Shown: positions 33,242-41,955 of the stretch, one piece after another
Position numbering within the stretch: position 1 is the first letter of the stretch
Layout of the letters: the number at the start of each line of letters is the position of its first letter
Source: Flavobacteriaceae bacterium
GTDB lineage: Bacteria > Bacteroidota > Bacteroidia > Flavobacteriales > Flavobacteriaceae
Reading direction: 5' to 3'
Assembly (NCBI GenBank): GCA_024638165.1
Contig: JAHEKV010000001.1
Coordinates: forward strand, 62,001-126,000
Length of the DNA: 64,000 nt
Notes under the pieces: model-generated
The model's database searches: none
Told to the model about the DNA's origin: nothing
The model's input: only the letters and a program-made list of their open reading frames with translations
Translations under genes and position numbers: made by a program

Positions 33242-35818
33242 ATGGCCAGAAGACCTCAAATTGAGCGCTTTAACGAAGTAGTTAAGTCTAAGTTTCAGAT
33301 TTATAATAGTCTGTTTTTAACGCTTCCTTTTCCCAGTATAAAAAACACCGCTCTATTACTTCCACTTTTTGCAGAAACTTGTAAAGAAGGTTTTAAAGCT
33401 GGACTTAGTCCTAACCAAATTGTAACGAACTTTTTTGATACTTATTTGAAAGACCTAGGAGAAAAGGACCGCAACGATTTACTATTCTCCTTTATTAAAT
33501 ATATCGAAAGACAAGTGGTGCTTTTTGATGCTATTGAGGATGCTGGCTTCTCATACGTGAATAATATGCACGGTAGAGGTACTCTACGCTATATTAAAGA
33601 AGAGGCCCAAAATAATAACAAATACGAAGATCTTCTCGAGTATTTAGAGCGATTTGCCGTACGTGTGGTGCTCACCGCTCACCCTACACAGTTCTACCCG
33701 AATAGTGTGTTAGGTATTATTCGTTCACTTTCTAAAGCTGTTAAGCGCAATGATATCGACGATATTAAGCAATTACTCGATCAGTTAGGTCTCACACCAT
33801 TTTATAATAAGGCAAAACCTTCACCTCTTGATGAAGCGAATGGACTCATTTGGTATTTGGAGAATGTTTTTTATCACTCCGCAGGATCGATTGTTAATTA
33901 CCTCAGAAAGAACTTCTTTGACAACATGGTAATCGAGCATCGTTTATTTGATTTCGGATTCTGGCCAGGGGGAGATCGCGATGGTAACCCGTTTGTGACC
34001 TCAGAGATTACCATGAAGACGGCTCAAACGCTTAGACATCATATTCAGCGTAATTATTACAGAGAGATTCGCGATTTAAAAACTCGATTGACCTTCAAGG
34101 GCATTCTAGAACGAGTAGAGGAGCTCGAGACAAGGATGTATCATACCCTATTTTTCCCTGAGCTCCCATCGTTGTCTCTACAAGAATTAGAGGCTGAATT
34201 ACAATCGATACATCTAGAAATTAAAGAAAAACACAGTGGTTTGTATGAGGATCTTGTTCTAGATCTCATTCAAAAAGTGAAGCTATTCGGATATCATTTC
34301 GCTAGCCTTGATCTGCGTCAAGATTCTAGAATTCATGAGGCGGTGTTTGCGGAGATTATCAATCATCCAATGGCAACCGCTCACATTGAAAATCTGCCTT
34401 CTAAACCCTATACTGAACTGAGTTTAGAAGAGAAATACCAAGTACTCATCGGTTTAAAAGGATCGGTGTCGTCAAGCTGGTTTGACCCAGATTCGATCAC
34501 TGCTCAGACGATTGATTCGATCTATGTAATGAAGCAAATTCAGGCCGAAAACGGAGAGCTTGGAGCCAATCGATATATTATCAGTAATTGTCAATCGCTA
34601 GAGCATTTACTGCAACTTTATGCGCTTGTTCGTATGTGTGATTGGGAGCATCCGACCGTAGATTTCATTCCTCTTTTCGAAACGATCGACGATTTAAATG
34701 CGGCTCCTCAAATTATGAGTGAATTCTATTCAATTCCGGAGTATGCAGCCCATTTAGAAACTAGAAGAAATAAGCAGACGATCATGTTAGGTTTCTCTGA
34801 CGGAACCAAAGATGGCGGATACCTTATGGCTAACTGGGGAATCTACAAGGCTAAGGAGGCACTGAGTAAGGTTTCTACCGAGAATGGCATATCGGTTGCC
34901 TTCTTTGATGGTAGAGGAGGCCCTCCTGCTCGTGGAGGGGGTCGTACCCATGAATTCTATGCATCGATGAGTGAGGATATTCAGGCTGATGATATTCAAC
35001 TAACCGTTCAAGGACAAACGATTAGTTCTAATTTTGGAACTTTGGAGTCTTCCCAATACAATCTTGAACAATTACTTAGTTCAGGAATTAAAAATCAATT
35101 GACTAATAAAGGCCAGAACAACTTAAGTGATTCAGATCGCGCCACTATTGAAGAATTGGCTGAGTTAAGTTACCAAGCTTACCAAGCCTTCAAAGCACAC
35201 GATAAGTTCTTGCCCTATCTACAAGAAATGACCACGCTACCTTATTATGCGAAAACGAATATTGGTAGTCGCCCCGCTAAGCGAGGAGGTAAAAAGGAGT
35301 TAGCTTTTGAGGATCTTCGCGCAATTCCTTTTGTAGGTAGCTGGAGCCAATTAAAACAAAATGTTCCTGGATTTTTTGGAGTAGGAACGGCACTTCAAGC
35401 TTTCAAGGATAGCGGTAGATTCGATCATGTTCAATCTCTATACAAGAGCAATGCTTACTTCAGAACACTGATTGCAAATTCTATGATGAGTCTTACGAAG
35501 TCATTCTTTGATCTCACTTCATATATGTCTGAAGACCCTGTTTATGGAGATTTCTGGAAACTGATTCATCAGGAGTATCTTAAGTCTAAGGAATTGCTTC
35601 TTGAGCTTACAGGTTTTGAACAGCTCATGCAGAATGAAAAGGCGGGTAAGGCTTCGATTGAAATCAGAGAAGGTATTGTTCAACCCCTACTTACGATACA
35701 GCAATATGCGCTAAGTAAAGTTAGTAAAACCACTAATAGCGCAGATAAGCAGCTTTTTGAAAAGATGGTTACTCGCTCGATGTTTGGTAATATTAACGCT
35801 AGTCGTAACTCGGCATAA
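33242..35818 (+). CDS. ppc: Phosphoenolpyruvate carboxylase
   Basis: At 858 aa the protein is in the usual range. Active-site motifs are VVLTAHPTQFYPNS (catalytic His), FWPGGDRDGNPFVTSE, LGFSDGTKDGGYLMANWGIY and FFDGRGGPPARGGGRTHEFY (mobile loop with the essential Arg/Gly residues). It carboxylates PEP to oxaloacetate, the anaplerotic counterpart to the malic enzyme at the start of the window. A TACCCTTG box (close to TAnnTTTG) lies in the upstream gap. Confidence 0.97.
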   Translation: MARRPQIERFNEVVKSKFQIYNSLFLTLPFPSIKNTALLLPLFAETCKEGFKAGLSPNQIVTNFFDTYLKDLGEKDRNDLLFSFIKYIERQVVLFDAIEDAGFSYVNNMHGRGTLRYIKEEAQNNNKYEDLLEYLERFAVRVVLTAHPTQFYPNSVLGIIRSLSKAVKRNDIDDIKQLLDQLGLTPFYNKAKPSPLDEANGLIWYLENVFYHSAGSIVNYLRKNFFDNMVIEHRLFDFGFWPGGDRDGNPFVTSEITMKTAQTLRHHIQRNYYREIRDLKTRLTFKGILERVEELETRMYHTLFFPELPSLSLQELEAELQSIHLEIKEKHSGLYEDLVLDLIQKVKLFGYHFASLDLRQDSRIHEAVFAEIINHPMATAHIENLPSKPYTELSLEEKYQVLIGLKGSVSSSWFDPDSITAQTIDSIYVMKQIQAENGELGANRYIISNCQSLEHLLQLYALVRMCDWEHPTVDFIPLFETIDDLNAAPQIMSEFYSIPEYAAHLETRRNKQTIMLGFSDGTKDGGYLMANWGIYKAKEALSKVSTENGISVAFFDGRGGPPARGGGRTHEFYASMSEDIQADDIQLTVQGQTISSNFGTLESSQYNLEQLLSSGIKNQLTNKGQNNLSDSDRATIEELAELSYQAYQAFKAHDKFLPYLQEMTTLPYYAKTNIGSRPAKRGGKKELAFEDLRAIPFVGSWSQLKQNVPGFFGVGTALQAFKDSGRFDHVQSLYKSNAYFRTLIANSMMSLTKSFFDLTSYMSEDPVYGDFWKLIHQEYLKSKELLLELTGFEQLMQNEKAGKASIEIREGIVQPLLTIQQYALSKVSKTTNSADKQLFEKMVTRSMFGNINASRNSA

Positions 35819-35873
35819 AGGCCTTACACTCGCCCGGTATTTTGTGATATTTTCAATTTCTTTTTAGAAAGAG

Positions 35874-35904
35874 TTGTTTATTTCAGATGTCCATCTCATA
35901 TTTG
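35874..35904 (+). promoter_or_regulatory. Promoter of the metY-metX leader
   Basis: TTG at 35874 and CATATTTG at 35897-35904 (one mismatch from TAnnTTTG) are suitably spaced and lie about 26 bases before the riboswitch. Confidence 0.45.
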
Positions 35905-35929
35905 CAGCGTTCATTCACATGATGTAATT

Positions 35930-36026
35930 GTTATCAAGAAAGGTGAAGGGAATAGACCCTATGAAGCCTTAGCAACCCTCGATCTTCGAGAAGGTGCTAA
36001 ATTCTACCCCAATTGGGAGAGATAAC
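35930..36026 (+). promoter_or_regulatory. SAM-I (S-box) riboswitch controlling metY-metX
   Basis: The leader has the S-box core in order: GTTATC (P1 5' strand), AAGAAAGGTGAAGGGAAT, GACCCTATGAAGCCTTAGCA followed by ACC, then GAAGGTGCTAAATTCTACC and GATAAC closing P1 at 36021-36026. These match the conserved internal-loop and J-region bases of the SAM-I family. A short AGCC/GGCT stem follows at about 36032. High SAM should lower expression of the downstream methionine genes. The start codon is 80 bases further on, so control could be transcriptional or translational. Confidence 0.93.
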
Positions 36027-36106
36027 GATGCTAAGCCACTTTGGCTACCATCTTTTCTTTTTAGCAGTTGCCTCATTATTATTTAACCTAAAAAAATTAC
36101 ATCGTA

Positions 36107-37381
36107 ATGAGTGCACAACACCAATTCGCCACTAGCGCTTTAACCGCAGGGCACAATCTCAATCAGCATGGTAAAACAGTAGCCGTGCCCATTTACCAAA
36201 CCACGGCTTATCGATTTGATTCTTCAGATCATGCTGCCGCATTGTTCAACCTCAGTGAAGCAGGGAATATCTATACCCGCCTCACCAATCCTACCAATGC
36301 GATTTTAGAGGAACGTCTTGCGACTCTTGAAGGGGGAATTGGAGCCGTAGTAACTGCTTCGGGAACTTCTGCCGTTGCAACAACCCTTCAGGTTTTATTG
36401 AAGCAGGGAGACCACATCGTAGCGTCAAACAGTGTCTATGGGGGTACGTATAATTTACTAGCGGTAACCTTGCCGAGGTTAGGAATTACTACCACTTTTG
36501 TTGACCCATCAGAGATTCAAAACTTTGAAGACGCTGTAACAGAGAACACTCGTGCGGTTTTTCTTGAATCTATTGGAAATCCAAAGTTAGATATCCTTGA
36601 CATTGAGGCCATCTCTTCGGTAGCCAAAAGACACCAAATTCCTCTAATAGTCGATAACACGGTTCCTACCCCTGCATTATTAAACCCAATCAAATATGGA
36701 GCGAATATTGTAATTCATTCTCTCACTAAGTATATAAATGGTAATGGTACTGCATTAGGCGGGGTGATCATTGACGCTGGAACTTTTGACTGGTCTAGTG
36801 GAAAATTTGATGAGTTTACCACTCCTTCACCCGGATACCACGGTCTAGTTTATCACGATGCTTTAGGAGCCGCAGCATTTATTGCTAAGGTTCGAATCGA
36901 AGGGCTAAGAGATTTCGGAGCAGCGCTCAGCCCGCTAAACGCATTTCAAATTATTCAAGGGTTAGAAACGCTAGATATAAGAATCAAAAAACACAGTGAG
37001 AATGCTTTAGCGCTTGCTGAGTGGTTGGCTGGACGACCCGAGGTGGAATGGGTAAATTATCCAGGTCACAAAAACTCTAGAGAGCAAATCTTAGCTGAGA
37101 AATACCTTCAAAAAGGAGCTAGTGGTATAGTTACTTTCGGATTGAAGGGAGGTTTCGAGGCAGCGAAAAAGGTAGCAGATGCAACGTTAATCTTTAAGAT
37201 TGCAGCAAATTTCGGAGATTCGAAATCGATCATTGTGCATCCGGCTTCTACCACACACCAGCAGTTAACTGACAAGCAGCAAGAAACCACTGGGGTCACA
37301 CCAGAACTTATTCGCTTATCCGTTGGTCTAGAAGACCTTCAAGATTTAAAAACAGATTTAGAACAAGCCTTCCTAGCTTAA
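36107..37381 (+). CDS. metY: O-acetylhomoserine sulfhydrylase (PLP-dependent)
   Basis: The 424-aa Cys/Met-metabolism PLP enzyme opens with SALTAGHNLNQHGKTVAVPI and YQTTAYRFDS. Its Schiff-base Lys is in VIHSLTKYINGNGTALGGV. Length (about 425-430 aa) and pairing with metX favour MetY (direct sulfhydrylation of O-acetylhomoserine to homocysteine) over MetB/MetC (about 385 aa). It lies behind a SAM riboswitch and 16 bases before metX. Confidence 0.93.
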   Translation: MSAQHQFATSALTAGHNLNQHGKTVAVPIYQTTAYRFDSSDHAAALFNLSEAGNIYTRLTNPTNAILEERLATLEGGIGAVVTASGTSAVATTLQVLLKQGDHIVASNSVYGGTYNLLAVTLPRLGITTTFVDPSEIQNFEDAVTENTRAVFLESIGNPKLDILDIEAISSVAKRHQIPLIVDNTVPTPALLNPIKYGANIVIHSLTKYINGNGTALGGVIIDAGTFDWSSGKFDEFTTPSPGYHGLVYHDALGAAAFIAKVRIEGLRDFGAALSPLNAFQIIQGLETLDIRIKKHSENALALAEWLAGRPEVEWVNYPGHKNSREQILAEKYLQKGASGIVTFGLKGGFEAAKKVADATLIFKIAANFGDSKSIIVHPASTTHQQLTDKQQETTGVTPELIRLSVGLEDLQDLKTDLEQAFLA

Positions 37382-37397
37382 GAAAGTATATTAGTGT

Positions 37398-38375
37398 ATG
37401 TTACGCTCGATTGAGATTAGTGATTTCGAAACTGTGAATAAAAGGGTTCTTGATCCTTTTCCACTGAGCTACGAAGTTTTCGGTAGGCCCCTAGGGTCAG
37501 CACCGCTAATTTTGGTCGGCCACGCGCTTACTGCCAACTCTAGTCTGACCGGTGACAAGGGTTGGTGGGAGCCCATCGTGGGTTCAGCTAAGGCTATTGA
37601 TACAGACCGAGCTACTGTATTGTGTTTTAATATACCCGGTAATGGATATGACGGATTTTTCTTTGACGGGGATATCCAATTAACCGCAACAGACATCGCA
37701 CGTATCTTTATTACCGGTTTAGAAAGCTTATCTATTTCAGAAGTAGCCCTTTTTGTAGCTGGATCTGTCGGCGGCGGAATTGCCTGGAGTATGGTAGCGC
37801 AAAATCGCATCCACTTTAAGCGTTTTGTTCCTATCGCAACGGATTGGAAATCGACCGATTGGATCATTGCCCATTGTCATATTCAGGAGCGTCTCTTAGA
37901 AGAAGAAACCGAGTGGGGTCTCAAACTTGCTCGTCAACATGCCATGCTTACCTACCGTACGCCGCAATCTTTCGATTCGCGATTTCAACGCGAAAGAAAA
38001 AGCTCCAATTACGCGGTAGAGTCTTGGCTTGATTATCACGGAGATGCTCTTACCTCTCGCTTTCATGCTAGAGCCTATCGACATCTGAATCAAATTCTAA
38101 GACAGATTGACGCCGTACCTGAAGATCAAACCTTTGAATCTGTTTTTGCTCCAGTGAAAACCGAATTTTATGTGGTTAGCATTACTTCTGACTTACTTTT
38201 CATTCCTACAGAAGACGATAAAACGGTTAATTCACTTCGATCTCTGGGAAAACCTACCGATCACTTTAAAATTTATTCGCTTCATGGTCATGATGCTTTC
38301 CTTATCGAGCACGATCAAGTAGCCGCAGTGATTAAGGGTATTTGGAGTCAAGCTAAAGAGTTGAGAGAGGCTTAA
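37398..38375 (+). CDS. metX: Homoserine O-acetyltransferase (MetX-type alpha/beta hydrolase)
   Basis: The 325-aa protein has the MetX pattern: VGHALTANSSLTGDKGWWEP, LCFNIPGNGYDGFFFDGD, nucleophile S123 in VAGSVGGGIAWSMV, and the C-terminal catalytic His in YSLHGHDAFLIEHDQV. It is shorter than proteobacterial MetX (about 370 aa), and the nucleophile elbow is SVGG rather than SMGG. The pairing with metY under one riboswitch supports the assignment. The stop codon begins a direct repeat related to the tRNA-Leu 3' end. Confidence 0.9.
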   Translation: MLRSIEISDFETVNKRVLDPFPLSYEVFGRPLGSAPLILVGHALTANSSLTGDKGWWEPIVGSAKAIDTDRATVLCFNIPGNGYDGFFFDGDIQLTATDIARIFITGLESLSISEVALFVAGSVGGGIAWSMVAQNRIHFKRFVPIATDWKSTDWIIAHCHIQERLLEEETEWGLKLARQHAMLTYRTPQSFDSRFQRERKSSNYAVESWLDYHGDALTSRFHARAYRHLNQILRQIDAVPEDQTFESVFAPVKTEFYVVSITSDLLFIPTEDDKTVNSLRSLGKPTDHFKIYSLHGHDAFLIEHDQVAAVIKGIWSQAKELREA

Positions 38376-38394
38376 AAAGGGATTTTGTACTCGG
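38373..38394. repeat. Direct repeat resembling the tRNA-Leu 3' end and flank
   Basis: TAAAAAGGGATTTTGTACTC plus GG at 38373-38394 matches TAAAAAGGGGCTTTGTACTC plus GA at 38488-38509 at about 19 of 22 positions. The second copy covers the terminator and the last bases of the tRNA-Leu gene. It looks like a remnant duplicated tRNA 3' end. Confidence 0.6.
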
Positions 38395-38398
38395 GATT

Positions 38399-38450
38399 CT
38401 TTTCTCGCATTGCTCGAAAAGGGCCCTTTCGCGTCATTTTGCGAGAAAAG
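38399..38450. repeat. Nested inverted repeat between metX and tRNA-Leu
   Basis: CTTTTCTCGCA (38399-38409) pairs perfectly with TGCGAGAAAAG (38440-38450). The loop contains a second palindrome, AAAGGGCCCTTT (38418-38429). This could fold on either strand as a two-tier hairpin, or as a cruciform in DNA. It may serve as a bidirectional terminator between metX (plus) and the tRNA genes (minus), or be a mobile palindromic element. Confidence 0.65.
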
Positions 38451-38461
38451 CCTTTGAAAAC

Positions 38462-38500
38462 AAAAAACCCCTTGATAATCAGAGGATTAAAAAGGGGCTT
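38462..38500 (-). terminator. Terminator after tRNA-Leu (minus strand)
   Basis: Read on the minus strand, GCCCCTTTTTAATCC...AAGGGG is followed by TTTTTTG. The CCCC/GGGG pairs plus a T run lie a few bases past the tRNA 3' end. Confidence 0.6.
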
Positions 38501-38502
38501 TG

Positions 38503-38587
38503 TACTCGAGGCGGGACTTGAACCCGCACGACCGTAATGGTCATTGGATTTTAAGTCCAACGTGTCTACCAATTCCACCACTCGAGC
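38503..38587 (-). tRNA. tRNA-Leu (anticodon TAA)
   Basis: The 85-nt minus-strand gene starts GCTCGAGTGGTGGAATTGG. The anticodon loop is in GGACTTAAAATCC (anticodon TAA), a long variable arm follows as expected for class II tRNAs, the T-arm reads GCGGGTTCAAGTCCCGC, and the 3' acceptor strand is CTCGAGT. The 3' CCA is not encoded. A box TAGACTTG within GTTAGACTTGTCTAAC lies just upstream. Confidence 0.96.
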
Positions 38588-38591
38588 CTTC

Positions 38592-38607
38592 GTTAGACAA
38601 GTCTAAC
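38592..38607 (-). promoter_or_regulatory. 16-bp palindrome with possible -7 box before tRNA-Leu
   Basis: GTTAGAC-AA-GTCTAAC is a perfect 7-bp inverted repeat, four bases from the tRNA-Leu 5' end. On the minus strand it contains TAGACTTG, one base from TAnnTTTG. It could be a promoter or a processing signal. Confidence 0.35.
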
Positions 38608-38613
38608 TGTTTC

Positions 38614-38639
38614 AAAAAAAAAGCTGCGATGTTCGCAGC
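38614..38639 (-). terminator. Terminator after tRNA-Gly (minus strand)
   Basis: On the minus strand GCTGCGA-ACA-TCGCAGC is followed by nine T residues. It separates tRNA-Gly from tRNA-Leu. Confidence 0.85.
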
Positions 38640-38645
38640 ATTTTG

Positions 38646-38718
38646 AGCGAAAAACGGGGTTCGAACCCGCGACCTCAACCTTGGCAAGGTTGCGCTCTAC
38701 CAGCTGAGCTATTTTCGC
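38646..38718 (-). tRNA. tRNA-Gly (anticodon GCC)
   Basis: The 73-nt minus-strand gene starts GCGAAAATAGCTCAGCTGG. The anticodon arm is CAACCTTGCCAAGGTTG (anticodon GCC), the T-arm contains GGGTTCGAACCCC, and the acceptor strand TTTTCGC pairs with GCGAAAA. CCA is not encoded. Confidence 0.97.
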
Positions 38719-38756
38719 ATGATGTTAAGAACATATCCTAGAATATCTAGGGGATG

Positions 38757-38764
38757 CAAATTTA
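38757..38764 (-). promoter_or_regulatory. -7 box (TAAATTTG, minus strand) for tRNA-Gly
   Basis: On the minus strand TAAATTTG is an exact TAnnTTTG match about 38 bases before the tRNA-Gly 5' end, in the gap after mutS. Confidence 0.55.
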
Positions 38765-38811
38765 GAATATTTCTTCAAATTCAAAACATTCTCTTGTCAA
38801 AAAAAGAGGTC

Positions 38812-41394
38812 TTATAGCTTTCCTAATCGTTTTTTGATCGATTCTAGGGTTATTAGGGCTTCTACAGGGGTTAAGGAATTTACATCCATATCCATCAATT
38901 CTTCTTTGATTTCTAGTAGAACAGGATCATCTAATTGAATAAAACTCAATTGCATTTCTCCAGAATGGTTCGATAAGGATGCTTGCTTTTCTTGGCGATC
39001 TCCGCTTTTTTCTAAGTTCTTAAGAACTTTTTTAGCTTGTTGTAAAAGTGTTGCAGGCATTCCAGCCATTTTAGCTACATGAATTCCGAAGCTGTGCTCT
39101 GATCCGCCCGGTAATAACTTTCTTAAGAAAAGCACATGGTCTTTACTCTCCTTCACTGCCACGTGATAATTTTTGACTCTTGCGTAAGAGTCTGTCATTT
39201 GATTCAGTTCATGGTAGTGCGTAGCAAAAAGAGTTTTAGGTCGATCCTTGCTCTCGTGTAAGTAAGTGGCAATAGCCCATGCAATAGATATTCCGTCATA
39301 GGTGCTGGTGCCACGCCCGATTTCGTCCATTAGAACGAGGCTTCTTGAGCTTAAATTATTTATGATTGCGGCTGTTTCATTCATTTCGACCATGAAAGTA
39401 GATTCGCCCTTACTGAGGTTGTCACTAGCACCGACACGAGTGAAAAGTTTATCGGTGATTCCCATTTCTGCATTGCTTGCGGGAATAAATGACCCTGATT
39501 GGGCCAAAATCACACAAAGAGCAGTTTGGCGCAGGATTGCTGACTTACCGCTCATGTTAGGGCCAGTAATCATCATGATCTGTTGCTTTTGATCATCTAA
39601 TAATAGATCATTCGCGATGTAGCTTTGATCATGGGGTAGACGCTGCTCAATGACAGGGTGTCTAGCTTCCTTTATCGAAAGGGTGAAGGAGTCATTTAAC
39701 TTTGGTCGATGGTAGTTATAGGTCTTTGCGATATAGGCAAAGTTTGACAGACAGTCAATACTCGCAATTTCATTAGATAATTGCTGCATTGAACTAATTC
39801 TAGGTTGTAGGTCTTCAATTAGCTGTGAATAAAGCTCTTGTTCTAAGATTTGAATTCGTGCCTCTGCCGAAGAGATTTTACTTTCGTACTCTTTAAGTTC
39901 TTCGGTGATGTAACGTTCTGCATTGACAAGAGTTTGTTTACGAATCCACTCTTCAGGCACTTTATCTTTATGGGTGTTTCGCACCTCGATATAATACCCG
40001 AAAACGTTATTTGATGCAATTTTTAAAGAGGTAATTCCTGTTCTCTCGATTTCTCTTTCGAGTAATGCATTAAGGTGATCATGACCTTTTTCTGACAGTG
40101 ATCGTAGCTCATCGAGTTCTTCGCTTACTCCGGTTCTAATCACACCTCCCTTTGAGACAAGCGCTGGAGGGTTTTCTTCTAAACGTGAATCGAGTAATTC
40201 GGTGATAGCGGTAACTGTATGATCATCAATAGGGGAATGATAAGAATTAAAATGTAAGAGTTTGGATAATTCTAAGACCTTGTGTAGAGATGAGGACAGG
40301 GCTTTAAGCTCTTTAGGATGTACACGTGCTGCTGCAATTCGTGCTACTACTCGTTCGATATCAATGCATTTAGATAACGTAGTACGAACCGATTCAAAAA
40401 GATTTTCTTGCTGCAGCTCTGAAACCTTTTCGTGTCGTTTTTCTATTTGCTCCCTATGAGTTAGGGGTAGACCAATCCATCGTTTTAAAAGTCGACCGCC
40501 CATTGCTGTCTGGGTATGATCGATGATATCAATCAGTGCCGTACCTCCCGATTGCAAAGGATAGAAGAGTTCTAAGTTTCTTATACTGAAATGGTCTAGC
40601 CAAAGTGTACCTTCTGGGCTGATTCGCCGAATAGTCTGGATGTGTCCTAGTTTGTCATTTCGAGTTTCTCCTAAATAGTGAAGAATAGCTCCGGCACTAA
40701 TGATACTATCGACCTTATTTTCTAGTCCAAACCCAGTGAGGTTATGAGTTTTAAAGTGAGACAACAGTTTCTCATTAGCGAAGCTCTCACTAAAAATCCA
40801 AGACTCTAAGGTAAATAAGGGCTTGCCTTGAAGCGATTCCTGAAGTTGATTTCGCTGCGGTTTTGAAATAAGAATTTCAGAAGGATTAAATTGAGCTAAT
40901 AATTTTAGAATATAAGATTCAGAACCTTCAGCTACCGAGAATTCCCCGGTAGATACATCGGCTAAAGCCAACGCGTAATTTTTTTCTCCTTTGTAGATAG
41001 CGGCTAAAAAATTATTTGTCTTCGAATCGAGTAGCTCGCTTTCATAAGTGACTCCTGGTGTGATGATTTCTGTAATCCCTCTTTTTACGATTCCTTTGGT
41101 TTGACTTGCGTCTTCTAATTGATCACAGATAGCCACTCGTTCTCCGGCCTTAACTAGCTTGTATAAATAGGTGTTTAAGGCGTGATGCGGAAATCCAGCG
41201 AGTGGAGTTTGATCACCTCCATTATTTCGAGCCGTGAGAACAATCCCCAGTATTTTGGCTGTTTTTTCAGCATCAGAACCAAAGGTTTCATAGAAGTCTC
41301 CAACTCTGAATAGAAGTAATGTCGTAGGATGCTTTGCTTTTATTGCATCGTACTGTTGCATCAGTGGGGTAGTGCTCTTTTTGTTTTTTGCCAT
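38812..41394 (-). CDS. mutS: DNA mismatch repair protein MutS
   Basis: The 860-aa protein starts with the mismatch-binding domain (TTPLMQQYDAIKAKHPTTLL then LFRVGDFYETFG, the Phe-x-Glu reading motif). The core/clamp follows, and the C-terminal ATPase has Walker A in MMITGPNMSGKSAILRQTAL, Walker B in SLVLMDEIGRGTSTYDG and the conserved LFATHYHEL. It recognises mismatches and recruits MutL (not in this window). The start codon overlaps the promoter of the divergent RNA methyltransferase gene. Confidence 0.98.
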   Translation of the reverse strand: MAKNKKSTTPLMQQYDAIKAKHPTTLLLFRVGDFYETFGSDAEKTAKILGIVLTARNNGGDQTPLAGFPHHALNTYLYKLVKAGERVAICDQLEDASQTKGIVKRGITEIITPGVTYESELLDSKTNNFLAAIYKGEKNYALALADVSTGEFSVAEGSESYILKLLAQFNPSEILISKPQRNQLQESLQGKPLFTLESWIFSESFANEKLLSHFKTHNLTGFGLENKVDSIISAGAILHYLGETRNDKLGHIQTIRRISPEGTLWLDHFSIRNLELFYPLQSGGTALIDIIDHTQTAMGGRLLKRWIGLPLTHREQIEKRHEKVSELQQENLFESVRTTLSKCIDIERVVARIAAARVHPKELKALSSSLHKVLELSKLLHFNSYHSPIDDHTVTAITELLDSRLEENPPALVSKGGVIRTGVSEELDELRSLSEKGHDHLNALLEREIERTGITSLKIASNNVFGYYIEVRNTHKDKVPEEWIRKQTLVNAERYITEELKEYESKISSAEARIQILEQELYSQLIEDLQPRISSMQQLSNEIASIDCLSNFAYIAKTYNYHRPKLNDSFTLSIKEARHPVIEQRLPHDQSYIANDLLLDDQKQQIMMITGPNMSGKSAILRQTALCVILAQSGSFIPASNAEMGITDKLFTRVGASDNLSKGESTFMVEMNETAAIINNLSSRSLVLMDEIGRGTSTYDGISIAWAIATYLHESKDRPKTLFATHYHELNQMTDSYARVKNYHVAVKESKDHVLFLRKLLPGGSEHSFGIHVAKMAGMPATLLQQAKKVLKNLEKSGDRQEKQASLSNHSGEMQLSFIQLDDPVLLEIKEELMDMDVNSLTPVEALITLESIKKRLGKL

Positions 41395-41401
41395 AGCTTT
41401 G
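41394..41401 (+). promoter_or_regulatory. -7 box (TAGCTTTG) of the RNA methyltransferase gene
   Basis: Exact TAnnTTTG match. Its first base is the first base of the mutS start codon on the other strand. It ends eight bases before the ATG at 41410. Confidence 0.6.
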
Positions 41402-41409
41402 TCGAAAAT

Positions 41410-41955
41410 ATGAAAACTCCCTTTATTAAAACCGAAAATCAGGCATTAGGTCGACCCGATATCGATACTTTTAAGTCGATCGATAAACGTTTTGTGGTGG
41501 TGCTTGATGAGGTTAGAAGTGCCCATAACGTGGGATCTATCTTTAGAAGTTCTGACGCTTTTCTAGTTGAAGAACTAATGCTATGTGGAATTACGCCAAC
41601 TCCTCCGAGTAAGGAAATACGCAAAACAGCCCTTGGAGCTGAGCAAAGTGTAGCTTGGAGTAAATGGCCTTCAACCCTAGAAGCTATCGACGATCTAAAG
41701 AAGCAAGGTTATCAGATATGGGCGATTGAACAGGCTTCCTCAGCCACAGACTTAGGAGACTTTACGCCCTTATCTGACCAAAAATACGCGCTTATCTTCG
41801 GGAATGAAGTTTTTGGAGTTGATCAAGAGGTGATTGATCAGTGTGATGGGGTTATTGAAATTGCACAAGGGGGAACGAAACATTCGCTTAATGTATCGGT
41901 TTCTGCAGGAGTAGTCTTGTGGCATTGCTTTACCCAAAATCAAAAAACCCCTTGA
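41410..41955 (+). CDS. TrmH/SpoU-family RNA 2'-O-methyltransferase
   Basis: The protein is 181 aa from ATG 41410. SPOUT-fold motifs are VVLDEVRSAHNVGSIFRSSD (motif 1), ALIFGNEVFGVDQEVID (motif 2) and GGTKHSLNVSVSAGVVLWHC (motif 3, SAM-binding knot). The target, tRNA Gm18 or an rRNA ribose, cannot be decided. A longer start at 41329 would run back through the mutS start and promoter and is rejected. The stop codon lies in the terminator stem. Confidence 0.93.
   Translation: MKTPFIKTENQALGRPDIDTFKSIDKRFVVVLDEVRSAHNVGSIFRSSDAFLVEELMLCGITPTPPSKEIRKTALGAEQSVAWSKWPSTLEAIDDLKKQGYQIWAIEQASSATDLGDFTPLSDQKYALIFGNEVFGVDQEVIDQCDGVIEIAQGGTKHSLNVSVSAGVVLWHCFTQNQKTP

Noticed and set aside
37469-37867. 132-codon minus-strand ORF
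   Set aside because: Antisense to metX, whose frame is strongly supported by motifs.
38503-38718. Genomic island bounded by the tRNA pair
   Set aside because: No integrase, no transposase and only housekeeping genes on both sides; the short repeat next to metX is recorded separately as a possible remnant.
41329-41409. N-terminal extension of the RNA methyltransferase
   Set aside because: It would run antisense through the mutS start and across the promoter; its Cys-rich extension does not resemble the TrmH family.
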